From assembly GCF_963678635.1 (NCBI RefSeq), contig NC_087064.1:31093932-31157931 (forward strand): 64,000 bases of DNA, read 5' to 3'. The notes under the pieces were generated by a model, which did not search any database, had not been told where the DNA came from, and saw only the letters and a program-made list of their open reading frames with translations. The first letter of the stretch is position 1. The number at the start of each line of letters is the position of its first letter. Origin of the DNA: Symsagittifera roscoffensis (taxonomy: Eukaryota > Xenacoelomorpha > Acoela > Convolutidae). Made by a program: the position numbers and the translations under genes. Positions 33,302-42,395 of the stretch are shown here, in pieces.

Positions 33302-33753
33302 TACGAATATACAAGTATATCTACATAAGAAATATTACTTAAGTATAGGCTGAGTGACGTGCGAGAGGGTGTTAGGCCAAAGACTAAGTTGTATGTAATA
33401 TGTGTTATGTTATGTTATGCTATGTTATGTATTAGGTTATTAAGATCATGGATAAGTAGGGGTTAGTGACCATGAACAACTGAATGACGATCTTAGGAAT
33501 AGATCCAAAGTTTGGACTGTCCAATCTTAGGTCGAATTCCAAAATTTTAGAAACCAATTGATTTTAATAAATTTTAGGATAAATATCTTTTTATCTGAAC
33601 TGTTTTTAAGCAAATTTTAACGATATATGTTAAGGTGAAACAGACAAGTGTGATATTTGTGACTCCTTTTCTAGATCCTGATTGATCATTTAATTACTCA
33701 CTTGAGTCAAAACCTTGGAATCGAATCGAATCAAATAAAATCTGAAGAACAGT
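33302..33753 (+). other. Gap between Gag-Pol and ORFX in A
   Basis: About 450 nt without coding potential, conserved in A, B and C. It holds short TGTTATG repeats (33410-33430), an AT-rich stretch, and the acceptor-like site at 33658-33674. ORFX needs its own route to translation, such as splicing or internal entry. Confidence 0.7.
33658..33674 (+). promoter_or_regulatory. Candidate 3' splice acceptor upstream of ORFX
   Basis: GTGACTCCTTTTCTAG is a pyrimidine run ending in TAG, 79 nt before the ORFX ATG. B (ending 50170) and C (ending 21067) have the same element, followed in all three by ATCCTGATTGATCATTTA. It would suit a spliced subgenomic RNA like the env RNA of gypsy. No donor is identified. 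Confidence 0.5.
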
Positions 33754-34629
33754 ATGGACAATTTGAACTTAGATGAATTGATGGACCTGGCAGAGGCATA
33801 TGTAGGACCGATGATAGATGCGATCTATCGTCGGCTGATCGATCGGGACTTCGCTCTGGAGGACCCAGAAGTAGTCATGTTGTTGACCGCCCTGATCAAC
33901 ATCTTGGGGCACGACAACCGTGGGAACCGCCCTACGGAAGTCCTGTTGATGGCAGCATATGGAGAAAGGGGAGTACTAGACCGCCCGAACATGAGAGTGA
34001 TGAGGTGGAGAAACGGGGCTCTCTCAGGGAGTGACTTGGCGAATGAGCCTGGATTGGGAAGTTCTAGGACCTACCAACCAGGTGAGATGCCTATGCCCTC
34101 CAAGCCCAAACCTGGGCTGACGAGAATGCATCGGGAGATGAACAGCGAGGCGGCCTCGTCTGGTTCACCACTGAGAGCAGCTGTGCCACCAAAAAGGGCG
34201 AAAGTAGGACAGAAGGTTCAGACGAACCAAACCATGCAAGATCTGGATGAGATGAACGATGAACTGAAAAGTACGAAGAAGAAGCTGCACGAGATGACCA
34301 AAATTATGCTCCAGATGGAGGAAGATCGAGACATGTGGAGAAACTTGTTTGAAGACTGCAACAAAAAGCAGGGCCAAGAAATTGAGCGCTTGAGGCAGGA
34401 ATACAAAGAGCGATCGGAACAGATGACGTTGACAACGGCCGTGGAGAAAGTCATACCTGCAAGGGATATTCCTCGTGGGCAGTCCCCGATGGAGCTCTTG
34501 ACGCCTCGAGAAATGAGTCAAACGACGGAGACACAGCTCCCAGCAGAGACAAATCGAGTAACAATCCCGGATCCTAGTGACACCTTGGGTGACCCCGTCG
34601 TGGAACAGACAGTGAGGAAGCTGATATAG
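33754..34629 (+). CDS. ORFX N-terminus of A (coiled coil)
   Basis: 291 codons from ATG (MDNLNLDELMDLAEAY). The first 60 residues are mostly acidic-helical, residues 100-150 a Pro/Gly-rich spacer, and about 155-225 a strong coiled coil (LDEMNDELKSTKKKLHEM through EIERLRQEYKERSEQ). It ends at a TAG (34627-34629) where B continues in frame. The ATG is shared by A, B and C and is the first after the acceptor-like site, which supports this start. Function unknown; oligomerisation is the obvious role for the coil. Confidence 0.7.
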   Translation: MDNLNLDELMDLAEAYVGPMIDAIYRRLIDRDFALEDPEVVMLLTALINILGHDNRGNRPTEVLLMAAYGERGVLDRPNMRVMRWRNGALSGSDLANEPGLGSSRTYQPGEMPMPSKPKPGLTRMHREMNSEAASSGSPLRAAVPPKRAKVGQKVQTNQTMQDLDEMNDELKSTKKKLHEMTKIMLQMEEDRDMWRNLFEDCNKKQGQEIERLRQEYKERSEQMTLTTAVEKVIPARDIPRGQSPMELLTPREMSQTTETQLPAETNRVTIPDPSDTLGDPVVEQTVRKLI

Positions 34630-35427
34630 ACAGCTGGACGACTGGTCGCTAACAAGAATGCGCCAGGTTCCGTAGTGACTGCACCCTATGGAACGATTGA
34701 CGACACGGGCAGAGTACGACTCTCCCAGACCGTGATTCAAAGCTATGGGACCCAGTCCATTCTGAAAACGGGTCTCAACCAACCCTTGATGAGGGAAGTC
34801 CTTGACAAGCTTGATGATTGTGAAGGGAGACTGAGATAGTTAATGATCTACTCGGCCACTGATGAAAGTGAAGCGAATTCTCCCATCAAGATGACACCGC
34901 GGGACGATAAAGGAGAGGTGGTGTATCTGTCAAGAACCAGGAGAGGGACGATGCGATCAAAATTGGTGATTGATAAAATCAATGCGATGAAAATGAAGTT
35001 GGGCAGCAGAGTGATACCGAGGAGAGTCGGAAAGACGAAGGTTGATTCGGAGATAGCGATGAAAGCTGTTAACTCAGCGAAAAGGAAACGAGTCGAGGAA
35101 GTCATGGATTTGGGGCAAGGTGATTATCAACTGCCTGGCACAGATAAAATGTTAACTGATGTAGCGATGGTGCCACCCATTCTCATGGCGGGGATAAAGT
35201 CAACAGGTTATAAATCCAAAAGGAGTGACCGCACTCTGACTGGAGCAACCTTAGAAATGGAGATACTCAGCCAATGTGGAGAGAGCAAAATGAAAGACTT
35301 TAAGCCATCTCCCATGAATCACGGAAAGGGAAGTGTCGCAGGACAACTAATACCAGTGGAATATAACCGACTAACAGTGTCGGAGACTGTGTCGATAGAT
35401 GAACCCACCGTGGATACATGGAGATGA
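34630..35427 (+). pseudogene. ORFX of A across a 4.4-kb deletion, basic region
   Basis: 34630-34711 continues B's VANKNAPGSGVTAPYGTIDD segment, then at about 34711-34728 jumps to VIQSYGTQSILKTGLNQPL, which in B lies 4.4 kb further on. The SGNH domain and two large unknown regions are lost. 34843-35427 is open and basic (SKLVIDKINAMKMKLGSRVI, AVNSAKRKRVEEVMDLGQGD). It ends in DEPTVDTWR followed by TGA, where C reads on in one frame. Confidence 0.75.
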
Positions 35428-36125
35428 TGGAATACCGAAACTCGGCTAGAGGGTATGTGATGGCCCTGGAAGACGAAACAGCCATGGAGGGTTATCTGGA
35501 AACGATGTTGCAAGGCACCACCCTCAAGCAGAAGGCGTACGGGACTTTAGCGTCGTCCGACATTCAGGCAGAAACGATGGAGCAGTTGGTGAGCCTTCCA
35601 TGGAAAGCAGTGGTATTAAGGTATTTCGAAGAAGAAATGAGGACTACGCCAAAAATACATGCTCTCGTCGCAGTACCTTACGTAAGAACAGAGTTACAAC
35701 TCAGGTTCGCCTGGTGCATGATGGGACTGTCTCGCGAAGAATATGATTCAGAAGAAAGGAAGAGGTCAAAAGAGGAGAAGATTTTCCTTATGACGAACCT
35801 GAGGGATCTGATAGTCCAAGAGGGAGCAGCAGTAGCGTGTGCGAAGCGGAGAGACGCTCTCTGTTTCATTCGATTTCTGATAGAGCAAATTTCAGTACCT
35901 GCATTGAACACTTGTGTTAAGATGTTGAGGGAAGGCGCTGAGCGAGCGAAAGCCTTAGTCTTGCTAGCACTGCTGGATATGCAGCAAAGTAAACCGATGA
36001 GGGTGAACATGAAAGAACCTGAGGAATTAGAACCCATGAGAAGGATAGACGAAATCAGGAGATTCTCAAACAAGGAGCTGAGAATCGCTAAAGAATCTAT
36101 GGGAACATTGCCGAGATCCAGTTAA
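35418..36125 (+). CDS. ORFX late-middle segment of A
   Basis: 235 codons; ATG overlaps the stop of the previous segment (ATGGAGATGATGG). The arrangement is the same in B. The content is helical with no recognised domain: QGTTLKQKAYGTLASSDIQA, RAEEEMRT-like acidic helices, and a conserved RDALCFIRFLIEQISVPALN. It ends at a stop after MGTLPRSS where B reads on (GALPKSSEYCGPIKKKSYSY). Confidence 0.65.
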   Translation: MEMMEYRNSARGYVMALEDETAMEGYLETMLQGTTLKQKAYGTLASSDIQAETMEQLVSLPWKAVVLRYFEEEMRTTPKIHALVAVPYVRTELQLRFAWCMMGLSREEYDSEERKRSKEEKIFLMTNLRDLIVQEGAAVACAKRRDALCFIRFLIEQISVPALNTCVKMLREGAERAKALVLLALLDMQQSKPMRVNMKEPEELEPMRRIDEIRRFSNKELRIAKESMGTLPRSS

Positions 36126-37181
36126 TACTGTGGACCGATCAAGAAGAAATCGTAAAGCTACGTATCCGGGATCATAGGGATAGCGTACAACCCTTTCCTG
36201 AGTGAAGACATACGCGATTGCTTCTTCGATTACGAGCAGGCGGTGTTGCTAAGATTCTGGACGTCCAGATTTGTAACGATTAAGAGCGTTAACAATCCAC
36301 AGGCCAGATTGGGACTGGTCTTGGAAGAAGAGGTGACTGCACCTTCAGTACCAAAATCCGACAAAAGAGTGGAGTTTGGGTTGGGATTCTCAGATGAATT
36401 ACTGAGAACGAGCTTGATGGCAGTAAGGGAATTGATGAGGCCATCATGGTGTCCTAGTCCCAACGCTGACTCGATATTGCGAGCGACACAAGACGTGCAG
36501 AGGGAACTGAATGCAGACTGTAACCTGCGTGACCTCAACATCATATATAATGTGATGATAACGGCCTCTAAGAGCAACGAAGAAGATAAAGTGGAGTTGC
36601 CTGGCTGGGGACCAGAAGACTGGGTCAAACCTGGTAGCTGTCTGGCGGAAGTCTGTGGACTGAAGGGTCACGTTTGTGGAAGTCTGGACTGTGTGAAGAC
36701 CCTGGAGAAACAACACAAGCAATTGACGGCATTGTTTGGAAACGTAGTGATGAAAGAGAGAACAGAAACGGAACTGATAGCAGATTGCCATGGAGGAACC
36801 GAGGTGAATCTAGTGACTGCACTAGGATTCTACAGCATGTTTGGTTCTTTAGAGTCACTATTGAATCTAGAACAGAAACATGAGATGGTCACAGCCATCA
36901 GTGTAGAAGTATTCCCAGGAGTTCTGCAGACTGAGCAGAAATACATAGGAAAATGGAGGGAAGCAATCGAGACGGAAATGAACATTAGACACAGTGAGAC
37001 TTATTGTAGACCATCAGGAGCACGATATTTGGTGGGTTCAACATTGGCTCCAATGTGCAAGAGCAGATACCCTGTACATTTCGTGGCTGAGTACGAGAAC
37101 GATCGTGGATCAAGCCTTCTCAGTGCCGAAGTGTGTGAGACTGGCGAGAATGTCCGAGAAGTCTTACAAGTTGCTATGTAA
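36126..37181 (+). pseudogene. ORFX segment of A with the CLAEVCGL cluster
   Basis: Open from 36243. Conserved in all copies: SDKRVEFGLGFSDELLRTSL, PSPNADSILRATQDVQRELN, a Cys cluster (SCLAEVCGLKGHVCGSLDC, about 36637-36693) and AFLFGNV-like TALFGNVVMKERTETELIAD. After HFVAE a deletion of about a dozen bases relative to B shifts the frame (about 37090). Confidence 0.7.
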
Positions 37182-38183
37182 GATGTTCTCAGCAGTTCCA
37201 GAGAGAACCAAGGAAGAATTGGAGTCAATACTAGGAAAGAAGTTCATGGGATATGTGAGCAGGAACTTCAGTGACTTTGAGAGACGGAAACAGAGAGGAT
37301 CAACTGTCACAGATTACAATGCAGTAGATGAGAATGATGAAGTCCACCGAGTGATGATGGAAGTGGAACCATTACTGGAAGGAGCATCATGTTGAAGTAA
37401 TTGGAGGAGCATCATGTTGACACATGACGAGTTTCCTTGCCACTGCTTGCTGCAGACCTGGTGGTATCCCAAGCGTAGTAATCTGATGTTGATCTGGGAC
37501 TCTGGAGAGCTGCTCTCCATGGGTTTACCAGAATCATCACAGCCCACAACAAAAGTGATAGTGGGAGTTATGATGGCGATACGATGGCTGGAAGCTCATG
37601 TGAGAGAAAATAATAGACAGGAGGCACCGACGAAAGAACAGTTGCGGAAATTAGATTGTCTAAAAGATTTAGATCTTTTTGAGACAATGTGCAAAATTCT
37701 AAACATTCCGATGGAAGTGAAGAAGATATGGGCAAGAAAACGATTGATTCCATGGTTCAGAGCTAACATGACTGCATGGTTGTACGAATATGCGAAAAAG
37801 CATATGTCGAAGCACGGCAGGGTGTACAGTAAATATCAGCTGGACATTGGAGCAGGAGCTTTCAAGCGAGCTCTCGTGACTCATCGGAATGCAGTGACCA
37901 CCGCTGTGAAAAGAATTTCCAGGACAAGTGAACGTAGTGGAAAGGAGAAAGCAGAGATGTTAAAGGAAGATTTGGAGAGAACAGCGCAATATTTCTCCAC
38001 AACAGCTTCTGCAGGAAAAGAGAATCTAATGTGGATCCCCTACCTTGTTGCAAACAGAGGGTAGAAGAGCAGAAGTGTTGGAGGACGGCTTCCAGCAGCG
38101 TCAGGATAGCTAACAACGTGTTGCAGGATACGGAGACTGAGAGTGCAGAGTCAGTATCACAGGAGGAAGAAATGGAACATTGA
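37182..38183 (+). pseudogene. ORFX C-terminus of A
   Basis: Two frames, 36994-37395 and 37414-38064, follow the C-terminal region of B: KEELESILGKKFMGYVSRNF, THDEFPCHCLLQTWWYPKRS, LLSMGLPESS, SKYQLDIGAGAFKRALVTHR. A duplication of GGAGCATCATGTTGA near 37380-37413 and a frameshift near 37980 break it. The original stop is the TGA at 38181-38183 after EEEMEH. Confidence 0.75.
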
Positions 38184-38991
38184 CGAATGACCGAAAAACA
38201 AGATGCAAAAAGAGATGAAATTAGAAGAATTTAGAAGTTTTAGAACTTCTAAACGACAAAAAAAGAAGAAAACAAAGGAGTGGTGAAGAAAAAGTTAAAA
38301 CTCAGAATTGTTTTATGTGTGTGAAAAAACTCAAGTGAGAAACTAAGCAACCAAGTTGTAATTGAAAACTGAAACATTTAGTTGAGTTTGAAATTGTTGC
38401 ATTTATAAATTTGCATTTTGATTTTAGTTGAGTGGCTTTAGAGACACTCACTTACTATTTATTTAGAAAGGCTTAAGTAAAGGGGTATATTTAAATATTC
38501 CAGCCTACCTCACTGTTTTTAATCAGCTAGGAGAACTGATCACTTTGTGGTGACGTGGAAGGCTTGGGTAATCTCTCGAAGAGGGAGATTGTTTCATTGT
38601 TCTTTCTAACCACAGAGTTTCTTAGTTTTAATATTTAGGACAATAACAAGCAAGATTTCCGAAGGGAAAAAAATCATAGGAGGATAATTTTATTTTGTTG
38701 GTTGGCAGGACTGTCCTGCAAACCAACACCTTTTAAATCTAAGAGAAAAAGTTTTAATCGGGACATTGACATTGGAAGTCAGAAAATATGTTTTATCTTA
38801 GGTCATATCCTCAATGTGCAGATTAATGAAAGAGTTTGAAGGCTATAGAGATGTGGTATGATGCCAATTATATTCTGCAGTGAGTCGATGTGACGTGGAT
38901 AAAAGTAATTTCGTGCATTTTGTAAATTCTGTTCGATGACACTGTATCTATTTTACGAACATTGCGTGATTCAATGAGGACATCGACCGGA
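38184..38991 (+). other. 3' untranslated region of A
   Basis: Noncoding. Contains purine-rich segments, the hairpin at 38543-38617, and near 38705 the inverted pair AGGACTGTCCT. It matches B and C read on their sense strands. Confidence 0.7.
38543..38617 (+). ncRNA. Conserved 3' UTR hairpin, A version
   Basis: Outer stem CTTTGTGG (38543-38550) with CCACAGAG (38610-38617). Inner stem AATCTC (38570-38575) with GAGATT (38585-38590). Loop TCGAAGAGG (38576-38584) is the same as in D, while the inner stem differs on both strands. Confidence 0.6.
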
Positions 38992-39005
38992 CTGTCCGGG
39001 GAGTA
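38992..39005 (+). promoter_or_regulatory. Polypurine tract of A
   Basis: CTGTCCGGGGAGTA directly before TGTGACATTCG. Same in C and, as CTGTCCGGGGAGTG, in B. Confidence 0.75.
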
Positions 39006-39524
39006 TGTGACATTCGACCAGAATGTGCCAAAATGCAATCTCTGCAGATTTCGAAATTTTAGCAGTGAACCTTCCGAGTTAATGATTTTGAAGGATTAAC
39101 GACGTTATTCGGATGATTAGCAGAACGGTGAAGGTCAGGATATTCCCGTATTTTAAAATTTTAAATTTTCGAAGTGATGACGTAACATTTCTGAGAAACG
39201 TCAGAAACGGCCATTTTGGCAGAAAAGCTAAAAGGAAACAGAACAATATTAGTAGCGATTGCGAGAAGAACGGAAATTGTGGTCAAGAAACGACAACAAA
39301 TCAAGGAGTTGACAGAGAACGTTCCGAGTTGCAACTATTGTGTTGCTACAATAGTTGCAAGGCCGTTGCGAACACCGGTGAAGGGTGGAAGACAGCCTTC
39401 CGGATTACGGAAAAGTCAAGTTTAACGTGCTTGATTCAGTGGATTCAAGAATCCGAAAGGGTTTCCGGACTGAAACTTTTATCCTTTTATATAAACTTTT
39501 AGTTTCCTGTCATGTCCTGAGTTG
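39006..39524 (+). repeat. 3' LTR of A, first part (split by B)
   Basis: Starts TGTGACATTCGACCAGAATG, the same as B's LTR. A TATA-like TTATATAAAC sits at 39488-39497. It is cut at 39524 by the outer end of B's LTR and resumes at 62190. The two parts add up to 930 bp, against 915 and 927 for B's LTRs. Confidence 0.9.
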
Positions 39525-40439
39525 TGTAACATTCGCCCGGAAGATACATATCGACGGAAGACAAAACTAAGTCTTAAGACGACTGGCTAACGTCTAAACA
39601 GAGCTTTGCATGCTTTTCACCGTCTCTACCAAGCCAGTACTTTCGGTGGTCTTTTCTAACATCGGGTCGACAAAAACGTTACTGCTTTCGGCTTCGGTCA
39701 AAACACTCAAATTAACTAAATTACATGAAGAAATAGTGAGCTCATGGCTGGGTCTCAGTATCCCCAGACCACGAGGTCACTCCTAAAAACAGGGCTACTA
39801 CTATTTATTATATTACTATTGTTTTTATTCAGTAGATAAAAATTATCATCCCCATCGAAGATGGATCAACCCTTTCCCCCCAACTCCTAGCTTCTCATCC
39901 TTATCAAAATGAATCCAGTTGTTAATTAAATTCAAATCAGGACATGACAAGAAGCTAAAAGTCTATATAACAGGCTAAAAGTTTCAGTCCCGAAACCCTT
40001 CCGGATTCTTGAATCCACTGAATCAAGCTCGCTAATCTTGATTTCCTCTTAATCCGGAAGGCTGTCCTCCGCCCTTCACCGTTATCTGCATGGCCTTGCA
40101 ACTATTGTAGCGACACAACAGTTGCAACTCGGAGTGTTCACTGCTATTTCTGCAATCTGCTATTGTTTTTTCTCACAGTTTTCGTCCGCGAAACTAATGT
40201 TGTTGTTGTGTTTTTCTTTCTCGTTTTAGCCAAAATGGCCGTTTCTGACGTTTCTCAGAAATATGACGTCACAATTCGAATTTGAAATTTTAAAATACCA
40301 GAATATTCTAGCCCTCACCGTCTGGCCAATCGTTCCAATAACGTTCTTAATTCTTAATAATCACCAATCCGGAAGGCTCGCTGCTAAAAATTCGAATTCT
40401 GCAGAGATTGCATTTTTCACATTCTGGTCGAATGTCACA
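39525..40439 (-). repeat. 3' LTR of B, 915 bp
   Basis: On the sense strand it begins TGTGACATTCG and ends CGAATGTTACA, an imperfect 11-bp inverted terminal pair. A TATA box lies at 39970-39963 and AATAAA at 39829-39824 and 39809-39804. The 12-bp difference from the 5' LTR is partly a 9-bp indel (TACTTCTCG at about 61925, absent near 40187). Confidence 0.93.
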
Positions 40440-40453
40440 CACTCCCCGGACAG
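40440..40453 (-). promoter_or_regulatory. Polypurine tract of B
   Basis: Sense strand CTGTCCGGGGAGTG, directly before the 3' LTR start. Confidence 0.75.
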
Positions 40454-41248
40454 TCCGGTCAATGTCCTCATTGAATCACGCAATGTTCGTAAAATGGTTA
40501 CAGTGTCATCGAACAGAATTTACAAAATGCACGAAATTACTTTTACCCACGTCACATCGACTCACTGCAGAATATAAATGGCATCATACTACATCACTAT
40601 GGCCTTCAAAATCTTTCATTAATCTGCACATTGAGGATATGACCTAAGATAAAAACATATTTTCTGACTTCCAGTGTCAATGTCCCGATTAAAACTTTTT
40701 CTCTTAGATTTAAAAGGTGTTGGCTTGCAGGACAGTCCTGCCAACCAACAAGCTAAAATTATCCTACTACGCTTCTTCCCTTCGGAAATCTTGCTTGTTA
40801 TTAAAACTAAGAAACTCTGTGGTTAGAAAGAACAATGAAACAATCTCCCTCTTCGAGAGATTACTCAAGCCTTCCATGTCACCACAAAGTGATCAGTTCT
40901 CCTAGCTGGTTAAAAACAGTCATGTAGGCTGGAATATTTAAATATACTCCTTCACTTAAGCCTTCCTAAATAAATAGTAAGTGAGTGTCTCTAAAGCCAC
41001 TTCAACTAAAATCAAAATGCAAATTTATAAATGCAACAATTTCAAAACTCAACTTAATGTTTCAGTTTTCAATTACAACTTGGTTGCTTGGTTTCTCACT
41101 TGAGTTTTTCACACACATAAAATAATTCTGAGTTTTAACTTTTCTTTATCACTCCTTTGTTTTCTTCTTTTTTCGTTGTTTAAAAGTTCTAAAACTTCTA
41201 AATTCTTCTAATTTCGTCTCTTTTTTCATCTTGTTTTTTGGTCATTCG
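40454..41248 (-). other. 3' untranslated region of B
   Basis: Noncoding. Carries the hairpin at 40889-40815 and the inverted pair AGGACTGTCCT near 40730. About 800 nt long, as in A. Confidence 0.7.
40815..40889 (-). ncRNA. Conserved 3' UTR hairpin, B version
   Basis: Sense strand: CTTTGTGG (40889-40882) pairs with CCACAGAG (40822-40815). The inner stem AATCTC/GAGATT and loop TCGAAGAGG are as in A. Confidence 0.6.
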
Positions 41249-42184
41249 TCAATGCTCCATTTCTTCCTCCTGTGATACTGACTCTGCACTCTCAGTTTCT
41301 GTATCTTGTAACACGTCGTTAGCTATCCTGACGCTGCTGGAAGCCGTCCTCCAACACTTCTGCTCTTCTACCCTCTGTTTGCAGCAAGGTAGGGGATCCA
41401 CGTTAGATTCTCTGTTCCTGCAGAAGCTGTTGTGGAGACACAACGTCACGTTTCTCTCCAAATCTTCTTTCAGCATCTCTGCTTTCTCCTTTCCACTACG
41501 TTCACTCGTCCTGGAAATTCTTTTCACAGCGGTGGTCACTGCATTCCGATGAGTCACGAGAGCTCGCTTAAAAGCTCCTGCTCCAATGTCCAGCTGATAT
41601 TCACTGTACACTCTGCCATGCTTCGACATATGCTTTTTCGTATACTCGTACAACCACGCAGTCATGTTAGCTCTGAACCATGGCATCAATCGTTTTCTTG
41701 CCCAGATCTTCTTCACTTCCATCGGAATGTTTAGAACTTTGCACATTGTCTCAAAAATATCTAAATCTTTTAGACAATCTAACTTCCGCAACTGTTCTCT
41801 CGTCGGTGCCTCCTGTCTGTTATTTTCTCTCACATGAGCTTCCAGCCATCGTATCGCCATCATAACTCCCACTATCACTATTGTTACGGGCTGTGATGAA
41901 TCTGGTAAACCCATGGAGAGCAGCTCTCCAGAGTCCCAGATAAACATCAGATTACTACGCTTGGGATACCACCAGGTCTGCAGCAAGCAGTGGCAAGGAA
42001 ACTCGTCATGCGTCAACATGATGCTCCTCCAATTACGTTTTCCCGAAGCTTCCAGCAATGGTTCCACTTCCATCATCACTCGGTGGACTTCATCATTCTC
42101 ATCTACTGCATTGTAATCTGTGACAGTTGATCCGCTCTGTTTCTGTCTCTCAAAGTCACTGAAGTTCCCACTCACATATCCCAT
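41249..42184 (-). CDS. ORFX C-terminal segment of B, 311 codons
   Basis: Starts mid-protein at MGYVSGNFSDFERQ after a 2-base loss upstream. Conserved with D's 396-codon copy: THDEFPCHCLLQTWWYPKRS, LLSMGLPDSS, IWARKRLMPWFRANMTAWLY, DIGAGAFKRALVTHRNAVTT, the Cys-rich tail (CLHNSFC, LPCCKQ) and an acidic end (SAESVSQEEEMEH). No membrane segment, signal peptide or known fold. Being the most conserved part across families A-D, it is likely the best handle for finding relatives. Function unknown. Confidence 0.75.
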   Translation of the reverse strand: MGYVSGNFSDFERQKQSGSTVTDYNAVDENDEVHRVMMEVEPLLEASGKRNWRSIMLTHDEFPCHCLLQTWWYPKRSNLMFIWDSGELLSMGLPDSSQPVTIVIVGVMMAIRWLEAHVRENNRQEAPTREQLRKLDCLKDLDIFETMCKVLNIPMEVKKIWARKRLMPWFRANMTAWLYEYTKKHMSKHGRVYSEYQLDIGAGAFKRALVTHRNAVTTAVKRISRTSERSGKEKAEMLKEDLERNVTLCLHNSFCRNRESNVDPLPCCKQRVEEQKCWRTASSSVRIANDVLQDTETESAESVSQEEEMEH

Positions 42185-42395
42185 GAACTTTTCCTAGTAT
42201 CGACTCCAATTCTTCTTTGGTTCTCTCTGGAACTGCTGAGAACATCTTACATAGTAACTCGTAAGACTTCTCGGACATTCTCGCCAATCTCACACACTTC
42301 GGCACTGAGAAGGCTTGATCCACGATCGTTCTTGTACTCTTCACGTCCACAGCTACGAAATGTACAGGGTGTCTGCTCTTGCACATTGGAGCCAA
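42156..42395 (-). CDS. ORFX segment of B between two frameshifts
   Basis: 79 codons: MAPMCKSRHPVHFVAVDVKS, ARMSEKSYELLCKMFSAVPE. A one-base loss near 42393 separates it from the upstream segment and a two-base loss near 42192 from the downstream one. Matches D residues 25-95. Confidence 0.7.
   Translation of the reverse strand: MAPMCKSRHPVHFVAVDVKSTRTIVDQAFSVPKCVRLARMSEKSYELLCKMFSAVPERTKEELESILGKVHGICEWELQ

Larger units (their letters stand above)
25533..39524 (+). mobile_element. Element A, 5'-truncated giant Ty3/gypsy-type copy (3' LTR end at 62190-62600)
   Basis: Sense-strand copy from the middle of gag through protease, RT, RNase H, integrase, macro domain, ORFX and 3' UTR into its 3' LTR. 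That LTR is split: 39006-39524 is continued at 62190-62600 because B is inserted in it. The 5' LTR, leader and first 570 or so Gag codons are missing at the join with C. About 4.4 kb of ORFX, including the SGNH domain, is deleted at about 34711. A carries the fullest RT and integrase in the window. Confidence 0.88.

Noticed and set aside
39113-39502. 129-codon ORF in the LTR of A
   Set aside because: It lies wholly inside the LTR up to the B insertion, and B's LTR has no matching open frame.
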